This document shows, in pieces, positions 7,001 through 13,185 of a stretch of 13,185 nt of DNA (position 1 is its first letter; every line of letters starts with the position of its first letter). The stretch lies in the NCBI GenBank assembly GCA_948512295.1, contig CAOQRA010000030.1, positions 1 through 13,185 of the forward strand, given 5' to 3'. This DNA is from an uncultured Eubacteriales bacterium. GTDB lineage: Bacteria > Bacillota > Clostridia > Christensenellales > UBA1242. The notes under the pieces were generated by a model that worked only from the letters and a program-made list of their open reading frames with translations, made no database searches and was not told the origin of the DNA. The position numbers were made by a program, and so were the translations under genes.

Positions 7001-7118
7001 AAACGCTTGTCAAAGGTGTCCTTACATAAGTGTGTGCGGACATAAAGAAGAACAAGGCTTTCGTCAAAAGTCGAGTGTAAGTCAAGAAATGATAATGGAG
7101 GCTATACGTGGCAAATAA
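4065..7118 (+). CDS. addB: AddB subunit of the AddAB helicase-nuclease
   Basis: AddB pairs with AddA to unwind and resect double-strand breaks until Chi is met, then promotes RecA loading. Its nuclease cuts one strand (the 5'-ended one in Bacillus AddAB). The protein has 1017 residues. The C-terminal nuclease is intact: GKIDRVD with D837, ILDYKTG with D850 and K852, and LQLFLY with Q870. The iron-sulphur staple is also intact: C703 in YFSCPFKHF, then C982-x2-C985-x5-C991. The N-terminus (IRLWEAATLNAATSYLV) lies where many AddB proteins carry a Walker A loop, but no GxxGxGKS/T is present; RexB-type subunits of lactic bacteria also lack it. VVVPDRFSLLMEKMIL (34-49) matches the segment after that loop. 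The start has no ribosome site. The end overlaps addA by 11 bases, so the two form one operon. Confidence 0.95.
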   Translation: MKIRLWEAATLNAATSYLVNNMDLSDVGKEHLVVVPDRFSLLMEKMILDTLGNRAIFNVTVVGLTRLMTRLLDEMDEQLPSFLTMSDGLILTSKAIKNVSDKLLTFYKSNINFCHQVYSTLSQFKSSGVKPGQLLRLHPAMQGYKKYHDLGVIYEEYENLRSGALDANALIEYFVEKANTSNVLKNKRLYFAQFDSFTSESYEVIKALTRFADEINIAVASAKMQSNYYIYENDIYQKLKGLAKQLALTIEVNSSPSTLPSACNKIAQNLFAFKVEKGQKDDYLTVLASSNLDNECAIVSKLLKYKIVNGGKYSDFAIACADLENASVKLEKYLSLLDIPFYTDLSLTADKTFLASYIFKIFEVFTKGYSQESLVELTVHPLFMLQERENVVNRLQDYNIFGKARLCKMFQPMPNAFKNILQLDKLNTYSAICEFLGSVLQECKPLYLEIIEKLQNDGYLYSINSQMWEVVTQALDTIKREYNLEECTKGEFLKQLKLILSFKEVTSPPAYMDAVMIGDATSSFFGEVKNLYVIGGEQLPTLTSDKGLISDDDIERLSAVRKVEPSIRMINRRNRFKLFNLLTSATNSLTISYSELNDEGKSVELPSYIDGLVKIFGQEIVTQSSFSRYGGKLDEYKLCVNIGNEKLYQSEGAYLGSYKSGLQALLKSNEYIMNRPQLNVDAFKLFFPEGYTKVTQLETYFSCPFKHFSSYGLKLKERQSYEFDERDLGNLCHAMAELFVRENKDMLSKLTYQEVDYFINQYLESVIQAENLTDKLEAMVDREGTLDYAKRLVQLVLTRIVEEGKKSHFKPLYLEKNIEGLNFDIFGKKLRFVGKIDRVDVCGEYYRILDYKTGMVNPILKDLYYGDKLQLFLYNYALRLKLNKTSAGTFYFDSRYDYDKKGKAQPLLKGLVIKDCEAVRLFDESLSGSVIDVKIKAGECCGSAVACYPIQNFENYAREVANEALQDISQGHIAPSPSQNACQRCPYISVCGHKEEQGFRQKSSVSQEMIMEAIRGK

Positions 7119-10100
7119 TCCAACTTTAGAGCAACTTAGCGTGCTTAACTCAAAAGCCAAAAACTTGATTGTCAGTGCCTCAGCAGGGAGTGGCAAAACT
7201 TTTATCATGATTAAATTCATCACCAACCTTATAACTAAAAGCCGAGTTCCAGTGAAAAGACTTTTAGTGTTAACCTTTACAAAGGCGGCGGCGGGTGAAA
7301 TGCGAGAGCGTCTGTTAAAAGCGTTGCTTCAGTGTGAGGCCGATGAATTTTTGCTTGAACAGATAGACGACTTAAGTGTATCGGATATTTCTACAATAGA
7401 TGCGTTTTGTGAAAAACTTTTAAGACGCAACCTTGATATGTTGGAAATAGATGAAGGCTTTAAGGTCACAGAAGAGCCCTCCACCTTAATGCAAAATTCC
7501 TTTGAAAAAGCACTTAGCGAGTTAGAGGAAAAATTTCTAAATGAAATTTATTACAGTTTTCGTAAAAACAAAGCGGAAATATTTGAAGTGATTATAAAGC
7601 TTCATGGCTTTTTTACAGCCATCAAAAATGGACAAGAAAAGCTAGAGTATTTGATAAACAATCAAGCACAAATTTATGATAATGCAGCCTGCTTTTTGAA
7701 TGAAAGACTGCTTAATGATTTGCATGCTTTCAAAGAAAATTTAAAAATGTTAAAACAAGAGTTCGCGTCGCAACCTAAATATCAAGAATTTTGCGACAAA
7801 CTTTTGCAATGCTTACAAGTTAAGTTAAATGACAACTTTGAAAATAATGTAAACGCGATTATCTCAATTGCTCTTCCAAGTGTGCCAAGAATTGCGGGGG
7901 CCGATAGAGATGATGCTCTTGCCACGCTTGCGAAAGTGGCTAGAAAAGAAATTAAAGAGTATTTAGATAACTATTCAAAGTACAATTTCAAACTTTCGCA
8001 CAAGGCAAAGCTTGGCACGCTTAACGTCGCACTTTTAAATTTATATCAGTGTTTTTTAAAGCATTACACAGCGATTAAACGTAGTCTTGACCTGCTTGAT
8101 TTTGCAGACATTGAAAACTATTGTCTTTCGCTGATAGCGCAACCTCACATTTTACAAACCTTACAAGAAAAGTATGATTATATATTTGTAGATGAATATC
8201 AAGACACAAACAGAGTTCAAGAGGCGATAATAAAACCGCTTACAGCAAGCGGCCATTTTATAGCGGTTGGCGATCCCAAGCAAGGCATCTATGGTTTCCG
8301 TAATGCGACCATGGAAATCATGCAAGAGGACACACAAAACTTTTCTACCCAAGAAGATGGACAAGCAATTTATTTACGAGGTAATTTCAGAAGCGATAAC
8401 AGACTGCTGTCTTTTGTAAACACCATATTTGAAAAGGTAATGACTTTAGACACGGTAAATATCGACTATGCAAACACCTCTATGCTTAAAGGTCAACTTG
8501 AATACAAGAAAATGGCATTGCCATCTGTGCGTGTGGATGTAGTTAAGCCGGCGCAGCAAGAGGTGTTAGATAGTTCGACAGACATATATCGCGTCAAAAC
8601 TGCACCGCTTGTGGTTGAAAACAAGTGTGAACTTGAAGCTGAAACTATTATCGCTCGCATAGATGAACTTTTGACTCAAACCATTTATGATCCAAAGTTA
8701 GAAAACTATCGAAGCGTTCAGCCAGAGGATATCGTGGTGCTTTTTCGCAGGCGACACGCACTTATGTATCAGCTTGACGAGCGCTTAAAGTCGCGCGGAA
8801 TGAACGTTATTTCCGATCTGAAAGAAGTGGAAGCGCAAGATCCAGAAGTCAAACGGCTTATAAGTCTTTTAAAACTTTTAATCAATCGCAATGATGATAT
8901 ATCGCTTTGCTCAGTTATGTTCAGCCATTTGGGTGGCTTCAATGCGGACGAACTGGCAACGTTAAAAATGAGCGCAGATAAATATAAATCCTTTTACGAA
9001 GTTTTGATAAACAGCAATAATGAAAAAGTAGTTGAATTTTTTAAATTGCTAGATGAGTTAAAAAACGATTTTCAGTTTCTAGGTGCATATAAGGCTTTAA
9101 ACAAATTGTTTGTAGACAAAAACTACTTTGCGTATTTAAGAGCATGCAACAACGCAAGCATAGACGCCGTGGAAAACTTTTTAAAAGATATTAGGTTGTT
9201 TGATTTTAACATCAGCGAAGCGGTGACCTTTTTTACTAAAGTGGGTGGCAAAAAGCGATCCAGCGGCAATCAAGGCAATGCAATACGTCTTATGACCATT
9301 CATGCAAGCAAAGGGCTTGAATATCCTATAGTTATACTTGCGGGTGCTGGCCAAAGCTTGGAAAAAGTCAATAATAAAAACTATGCGATTTCTCAAGAGT
9401 TTGGTATTGGCACTTACCTGTTTGACGAAAAGGAAAATATAAAATATTCTTCAATCGTGTTTGACGCCTGCAATCTGCTGCGGCGCAAGAAAGAAATGAT
9501 AGATGAGCTTATGATTTTTTATGTAGCCCTAACTCGTGCAAAAAATCATCTATATATAGTTGGAAGTGGACAACTTGAAAAACTCGCATCAGCAAATGTT
9601 TTTGCTGCTAAAAATTATCTTGGCTTAATCAACTATGCTTATGACAATAAGCTTATGACGAGGTTGAACGAAACGGGGCATTTGACAATTGGCGATTTCG
9701 AGTTCAATTATATTTCTCAAGTGCAAGAACTCAAACTTTCATTCTCTGATAGTATTAGTAGAGAGGCATCAATAGATGAAAAAATGCAGCAGCGCATTAA
9801 AGAATATTTAAGTTTTGAATATGCAAATAATAATTATTGCAAATATAATATAAAAAACTCGGTAACTTCGCTTAACAAATATCAGCCAATAAACTATGAC
9901 AATGTTTTCATTTCTACTAAGGGGGCTTCAGTTGATGTCGGCAATGCTTATCATGAAGCATTAAAACTTATAGAATTTGAAAAAGTCTGGGACAATAATT
10001 CTTTAGAAATAGAATTGGAAAATTCAAAAATTAATGAAGAATATAAAAAATTAATCGATAAAAAAATATTATTAAAAAATATTTTAAAAATAAAAGAAAT

Positions 10101-10410
10101 TTTAAAAACGCAAAAACCTTATAAAGAAAAACAATTTTTAATGAAGGTCAAATTAAAAGAAATTGAAGAATGCCAGCTCGAGGATGAAGTGCTTGTTCAA
10201 GGCGTAATTGACTTATTTTCTCTTGGTGAAAATAACATTTTAATCGATTATAAATTCACTCAAGAAACAAATCGTAAAAAAATATTAGAAAAATATAAAA
10301 AACAGCTTGATTTATACACAATGGCACTTGAAAAGGGATATAAAATAAAAATTAATAAAAAATACCTATTATCTTTAAAAAATTGCGAATTAATTGAATA
10401 TTTAAACTAA
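7108..10410 (+). CDS. addA: AddA subunit of the AddAB helicase-nuclease
   Basis: AddA is the UvrD-like superfamily 1 helicase and second nuclease of AddAB; in Bacillus it is the 3'-5' motor and degrades the 3'-ended strand. It starts at GTG behind GGAG, within the end of addB (translational coupling). Helicase motifs are complete: Walker A SASAGSGKT ending at T31, TFTKAAAGEMRER, Walker B VDEYQD (D362-E363), GDPKQGIYGFR, GNFRSDNRLL, MTIHASKGLEYPIV, and VALTRAK (806-812) with the arginine finger R810. The C-terminal nuclease has GNAYHEAL (H949), GVIDL (D1035), IDYK (D1047, K1049) and YKKQLDLY (Q1066). At 1100 residues it is somewhat shorter than Bacillus AddA (over 1200). The last ~200 codons are far richer in AAA, TTA and ATA codons than the rest of the gene. 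Confidence 0.96.
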   Translation: MANNPTLEQLSVLNSKAKNLIVSASAGSGKTFIMIKFITNLITKSRVPVKRLLVLTFTKAAAGEMRERLLKALLQCEADEFLLEQIDDLSVSDISTIDAFCEKLLRRNLDMLEIDEGFKVTEEPSTLMQNSFEKALSELEEKFLNEIYYSFRKNKAEIFEVIIKLHGFFTAIKNGQEKLEYLINNQAQIYDNAACFLNERLLNDLHAFKENLKMLKQEFASQPKYQEFCDKLLQCLQVKLNDNFENNVNAIISIALPSVPRIAGADRDDALATLAKVARKEIKEYLDNYSKYNFKLSHKAKLGTLNVALLNLYQCFLKHYTAIKRSLDLLDFADIENYCLSLIAQPHILQTLQEKYDYIFVDEYQDTNRVQEAIIKPLTASGHFIAVGDPKQGIYGFRNATMEIMQEDTQNFSTQEDGQAIYLRGNFRSDNRLLSFVNTIFEKVMTLDTVNIDYANTSMLKGQLEYKKMALPSVRVDVVKPAQQEVLDSSTDIYRVKTAPLVVENKCELEAETIIARIDELLTQTIYDPKLENYRSVQPEDIVVLFRRRHALMYQLDERLKSRGMNVISDLKEVEAQDPEVKRLISLLKLLINRNDDISLCSVMFSHLGGFNADELATLKMSADKYKSFYEVLINSNNEKVVEFFKLLDELKNDFQFLGAYKALNKLFVDKNYFAYLRACNNASIDAVENFLKDIRLFDFNISEAVTFFTKVGGKKRSSGNQGNAIRLMTIHASKGLEYPIVILAGAGQSLEKVNNKNYAISQEFGIGTYLFDEKENIKYSSIVFDACNLLRRKKEMIDELMIFYVALTRAKNHLYIVGSGQLEKLASANVFAAKNYLGLINYAYDNKLMTRLNETGHLTIGDFEFNYISQVQELKLSFSDSISREASIDEKMQQRIKEYLSFEYANNNYCKYNIKNSVTSLNKYQPINYDNVFISTKGASVDVGNAYHEALKLIEFEKVWDNNSLEIELENSKINEEYKKLIDKKILLKNILKIKEILKTQKPYKEKQFLMKVKLKEIEECQLEDEVLVQGVIDLFSLGENNILIDYKFTQETNRKKILEKYKKQLDLYTMALEKGYKIKINKKYLLSLKNCELIEYLN

Positions 10411-10560
10411 AAATAAAAACTCCATTATTAAATTGTTAAAATAATACATTAAATAAAAATAATTGTAAAAAATAAAATCATAAAAAAATATAAAAATATT
10501 AAAAAAATAATTAAAAATTATTATGAATATTTTTATAGGTGTGTTATACTAATTTAAATT
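9841..10560. other. AT-rich block covering the addA nuclease end and the gap behind it
   Basis: By hand count, 9841-10380 has 129 G/C in 540 bases (24%), and 10021-10140 only 13 in 120 (11%). The gap 10411-10560 has 13 in 150 (9%). The start of addA (7141-7380) has 100 in 240 (42%). The reading frame and nuclease motifs remain intact across the block. The gap holds only short AT-only inverted repeats, such as AATAATT/AATTATT at 10506-10522, with no convincing terminator for addA, and a promoter at its right end. Confidence 0.8.
10522..10550 (+). promoter_or_regulatory. Extended -10 promoter of the AT-hook membrane protein gene
   Basis: TATACT (-10, 10545-10550) is preceded directly by TGT (extended -10). 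The -35 region (TATGAA, 10522-10527, 17-base spacing) is weak. A very A-rich tract lies upstream and could act as an UP element. The ribosome site GGAGG follows at 10565-10569. Confidence 0.6.
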
Positions 10561-10576
10561 AATGGAGGATTTTATT

Positions 10577-12898
10577 ATGTTTTCAATGCTTGCAGATATT
10601 GAAAGTTCATTTAAGTCATTCTTTGTACAGCTTACTTCAGCCTTGGGTTTTGGCGGTTTAATGGCTGTCATTTTGGCAGTTGAATTTTTCTTTGTATTAT
10701 TGTTTGTATTAAAAACTATTTTTTCTTATGAAATGCGACTTGGTAGGAGTTTGTATAAGTTGAACTCTTGGCTATTCGCGCATAAAAAGATTGATCAAAG
10801 TAACATAAAGGAATTTAATGAGCTTATAAAAAAAGCGCCTAAACGAATAGTTTACTATTGGCAACAATTCATTTTGTTCCGCGAGCATGAGCCTACATAT
10901 TACCTCTCACTTGACAACCTTATTGAAAAGCCTTTAAAAACAAGCAGTTGGGAAAACAATATTAAAAACCTAAACCTTGTCACTATAATCTGGGCGGGAG
11001 TAAGTTTACTATTTTCAATAGCTTATCAAGCAAGCAGCGGCGCCTCCACTTTGACAAGCACAGCGCTGGCAGCAGCAGTGGCGTTCCCAGTGTTTGTAAT
11101 CATCATAGGTATAGTTGCCAACATGTTTATGAAAGGCAAGAAAGTGACAAACCTTGATGACATCTACCACAACTATCACATCTTTGCAAGATTTATTCAA
11201 AACGCTTGTGTAGACCTGCCATCCTATGTGGATTTCGATCTATTATTCTCCTCCAAAGAAATCGCAAAAGGCAATCCTCAACTTCGAGAATATTATGAAA
11301 GCCGTGCAAGAAAAGCCAAGGAAGAATTTGAAAACGCCAAAAAGTCTGATATAGAATATGTGGAATACAACTTTGAAGATGCGGGCGTGGATGGCTCCTT
11401 AGTGCTAGAGCGCGCAATGAAAGAAACGGAAGCGTTTATTAATAAAAAGACCAGCACTCTTGCAAAGATTTCGCATGCCGAAGCTGAAAAAGAAGCACTA
11501 AGGCGAAACTATGAAAATGTGCAAAAAGACTTGCAACGCAAAATTCAAGCGTGCAAAGAAAACATTGCAAAGTTCATACAACAGCAGGAGGCAACCACAA
11601 ACAGAATGGAAGTTGGCTTTATACGTAAGCAGCAAGATCAAGAAATTGCAAAACAAGAGTCCTTGCAAAGTGAGTATGACCAAGAAGAAACCAAATTTAA
11701 TTTATCTTTAGAAGAACTTAATCAAGAAATAAATTCACTACGTGCAGAAATTGAAGAAACCAAGGATGAAGTTCAAAAATCTATGGTTGCAGAATATCAA
11801 ACTTTCTATGAAAAGGTTATGAGAAGCGCGTACGCTCAAGTTGAAAAAAAGGTGGAAAAAGAAAAGGCTGAGCTTATCAAACAACGCGATAATAATGAAA
11901 AAGAACTTATAGTCGTTCAAACTCAGATTAAACGCCTTGTGGATGAAAATGATACTTTGCGTGCAAGACTAGGCGACGAACAAGTTTCAGGACAAAATGT
12001 AAATGATGGCGTTTATGATGACGACGGAAACTATGTATATAAAGATGGTTCTTATCATGATCCAAACGGACTATTCCATGACGTAGACGGGAAAGTATAT
12101 GACATGAATGGTACTTTGGTAGAAGCACCTAAGCCTAAAGAAGAGCAGGAAAAAGAGGAAAGACAAGCTTTAGAAAATAGTTTTGGTAAAACAGCATTAA
12201 ATAACGGAGTGGTAGTAGAAGAGTATGTACCGTCTGAACCAGAAGCTATGTACTATCAGCCAAGCTATCAAGAAGAAAGTAAGCCGACACAATCCGCGTT
12301 GTCACAAGAGCCCGTAATGGTTGAGCCTCGTATCCAGACAAGCCAAAGCGAGGATAGCGAATATAAACCTAGCGATACAAGCGCCGCCCAAAACGCACCT
12401 GCTGTGCAAGAGGGCGAACCTCAAGTGCAAAGCAGTGCTAAAACAGCGGGCAAGCGCGGAAGACCTAGAAAACTTACCCCTACAGAACCTATCCAGAAAG
12501 AAGCAAAAAAGCGTGGAAGACCTCGTAAGACTGAAGTTGTAGTCAAAGAGAAAAAACCAGTAGGCAGGCCTCGAAAAACACCAGCTTCGCCAAGTCTCGA
12601 AAAACAAGACTTGGTTGAAGAGCGAATCGAAAGTCTTGCAAAAATTAACGAGCAGATAAGCAAAGAGGAAGCGAAACTTAACAAAATGAAAATGCTTATC
12701 AGCAGCGAGATTAACAACGCTATTGAAAATAAACAAAATGAAGCTATAACCGCTGCCAGAGATAAAATAATTGCAGAAATCGAAGCATTGCAGCAACAAG
12801 CTGAAAGCGTAAAGACCAGCGCGTCAAGTGAAGAACTGGCTCAAGTAAACGCTCGAATAGAAGCGTTGCTAAAAGAAATCTCAAACATAGATAAATAA
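10577..12898 (+). CDS. Membrane-anchored coiled-coil protein with three AT-hooks
   Basis: This is a 773-residue protein when started at the ATG eight bases after GGAGG; an ATG at 10562 overlaps that site and is less likely. It has three hydrophobic segments: about 24-49 (GFGGLMAVILAVEFFFVLLF), 133-150 and 162-184, with a cytoplasmic-type loop between the first two. A long Glu/Lys/Gln coiled coil spans about 235-468. An Asp/Gly repeat block is at 479-514. A Pro/Glu/Ser-rich linker runs from 515 to 622. AT-hooks are KRGRPRK (626-632), KRGRPRK (645-651) and VGRPRK (662-667). A final coiled coil is at about 675-773. AT-hooks bind the minor groove of AT-rich DNA. I infer a link between chromosome and membrane. 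The membrane topology loosely recalls MotA/TolQ/ExbB-type proteins (including ZorA, which has a long tail), but no hallmark residues confirm this. I do not recognise a named family. Confidence 0.85.
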   Translation: MFSMLADIESSFKSFFVQLTSALGFGGLMAVILAVEFFFVLLFVLKTIFSYEMRLGRSLYKLNSWLFAHKKIDQSNIKEFNELIKKAPKRIVYYWQQFILFREHEPTYYLSLDNLIEKPLKTSSWENNIKNLNLVTIIWAGVSLLFSIAYQASSGASTLTSTALAAAVAFPVFVIIIGIVANMFMKGKKVTNLDDIYHNYHIFARFIQNACVDLPSYVDFDLLFSSKEIAKGNPQLREYYESRARKAKEEFENAKKSDIEYVEYNFEDAGVDGSLVLERAMKETEAFINKKTSTLAKISHAEAEKEALRRNYENVQKDLQRKIQACKENIAKFIQQQEATTNRMEVGFIRKQQDQEIAKQESLQSEYDQEETKFNLSLEELNQEINSLRAEIEETKDEVQKSMVAEYQTFYEKVMRSAYAQVEKKVEKEKAELIKQRDNNEKELIVVQTQIKRLVDENDTLRARLGDEQVSGQNVNDGVYDDDGNYVYKDGSYHDPNGLFHDVDGKVYDMNGTLVEAPKPKEEQEKEERQALENSFGKTALNNGVVVEEYVPSEPEAMYYQPSYQEESKPTQSALSQEPVMVEPRIQTSQSEDSEYKPSDTSAAQNAPAVQEGEPQVQSSAKTAGKRGRPRKLTPTEPIQKEAKKRGRPRKTEVVVKEKKPVGRPRKTPASPSLEKQDLVEERIESLAKINEQISKEEAKLNKMKMLISSEINNAIENKQNEAITAARDKIIAEIEALQQQAESVKTSASSEELAQVNARIEALLKEISNIDK
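12014..12118 (+). repeat. Asp/Gly-rich short repeats inside the AT-hook protein
   Basis: Residues 480-514 are built from short degenerate units with an aromatic or His, acidic residues and a turn Gly: YDDDGNYV, then YKDGSY, HDPNGLF, HDVDGKV and YDMNGTL. The spacing of 6-8 residues suggests successive beta-hairpins. DDDGN and DVDGK resemble parts of calcium-binding loops, but full EF-hand loops are not present. The block separates the first coiled coil from the linker to the AT-hooks. Confidence 0.6.
12452..12577 (+). repeat. Codons for three AT-hook motifs
   Basis: Three basic motifs with the AT-hook core GRP flanked by Arg/Lys are encoded at 12452-12472, 12509-12529 and 12560-12577, about 36-57 bases apart. 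Each begins or ends a Lys/Pro-rich stretch. They use different codons (for example CGC-GGA-AGA and CGT-GGA-AGA), so they are not a recent duplication. Confidence 0.8.
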
Positions 12899-12901
12899 CA
12901 A

Positions 12902-12932
12902 AAAGACGCCTGGGTTAAACTCAGACGTCTTT
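12902..12932. terminator. Bidirectional terminator between convergent genes
   Basis: AAAGACG (12902-12908) pairs with CGTCTTT (12926-12932), and the stem continues through CTGGGTT/AACTCAG with one mismatch and one G-T pair. The T-rich flanks are modest on both strands: TTTGTCTTTATT on plus, and TTTTTGTTATTT on minus. It serves the AT-hook gene from the left and the partial gene from the right. Confidence 0.75.
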
Positions 12933-12941
12933 GTCTTTATT

Positions 12942-13185
12942 CTAAATGTTTATATTTTCAATCGCATTGTCAATTTGCTTGAAAGCGTTATTACGTTCAA
13001 TACTTTCTTTAAGCCACTTGGTTTCATTTACAATCTCGTCAGCAAGAGCTTTGGCTTGCTTTGCTGTTACATTTTCATCTTTACGCATTTCGGCAGTGAT
13101 TTCTTTCAACCTTGCACGAAGTCCCTCTTCATCAAGCTTACCAGCCGCTGCCAGTTCAAAGATTTTATGAATATCACTTGTTTCA
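12942..13185 (-). CDS. Unrecognised protein, C-terminal 80 residues (starts beyond the window)
   Basis: The minus-strand frame is open from the right edge to a TAG at 12942-12944 and encodes the last 80 residues. The visible part is almost entirely charged helix (IFELAAAGKLDEEGLRARLK, then EITAEMRKDENVTAKQAK and ADEIVNETKWLKES), with no Cys, no membrane segment and no Pro. It ends 9 bases from the shared terminator. The codon pattern is coherent, and this frame is preferred over the plus-strand frame across the same bases. Family and function are not recognisable from this fragment. Confidence 0.7.
   Translation of the reverse strand, partial: ETSDIHKIFELAAAGKLDEEGLRARLKEITAEMRKDENVTAKQAKALADEIVNETKWLKESIERNNAFKQIDNAIENINI

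Noticed and set aside
12302..12799. Minus-strand 165-residue frame opposite the AT-hook region
   Set aside because: It is the reverse reading of a repetitive Lys/Glu/Pro-rich coding segment, giving an implausible Phe/Leu/Cys-rich product with no ribosome site.
10577..12898. Zorya defence component ZorA
   Set aside because: Three membrane segments and a long coiled-coil tail are suggestive, but I see no MotA/TolQ hallmark residues and no ZorB, ZorC or ZorD neighbour in the window.
12946..13170. Plus-strand 74-residue frame at the right edge
   Set aside because: The minus-strand frame over the same bases gives a coherent charged helical protein that ends at the shared terminator; the plus frame is a Ser/Leu/Phe-rich shadow.

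Overview
The window looks like chromosomal DNA from a low-GC Gram-positive bacterium, most likely an uncultured member of the Clostridia or a related Firmicutes lineage. The evidence is AT-rich DNA with Shine-Dalgarno sites of the AGGAG type, AddAB rather than RecBCD as the end-processing enzyme, RecO preceded by a YqzL-like small gene (a Firmicutes order), and a two-repeat Myb/SANT-like regulator of the RsfA kind. I cannot name a species. I see no phage, insertion sequence, CRISPR array, rRNA or tRNA.

Layout from left to right. Positions 1-127 (minus) hold the start of an unrecognised gene behind a good promoter. Positions 205-393 hold a non-coding cluster of short, partly inverted repeats of the widespread 'AGATTC...CAGAATGACAG' type. 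Then comes mscL (minus, 491-1159), whose product has an unusually long insert before its C-terminal helix; its terminator overlaps its own stop codon. The interval 1160-1516 carries the mscL promoter, a credible 50-codon small ORF, and the promoter of a plus-strand pair made of a YqzL-like gene and recO. An unrecognised minus-strand gene (2400-3227) converges on recO with a 4-base overlap, and a probable recO terminator lies inside it.

From 3313 the plus strand carries a Myb/SANT-like regulator, then addB and addA, which overlap by 11 bases and form a recombination-repair operon. RecO and AddAB belong to the two alternative loading routes for RecA: RecFOR at gaps, and AddAB at double-strand ends. 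The addB promoter is so close to its start codon that the message is probably leaderless. The last ~0.6 kb of addA and the ~0.15 kb behind it are much more AT-rich than the rest.

The most unusual gene is 10577-12898. It predicts a membrane protein with three N-terminal membrane segments, a long cytoplasmic coiled coil, an Asp/Gly repeat block, three AT-hook motifs (GRPRK cores) and a second coiled coil. It looks like a protein built to hold AT-rich DNA at the membrane, and its own promoter lies in a tract of about 9% GC. The window closes with a bidirectional terminator and the 3' end of an unrecognised minus-strand gene.
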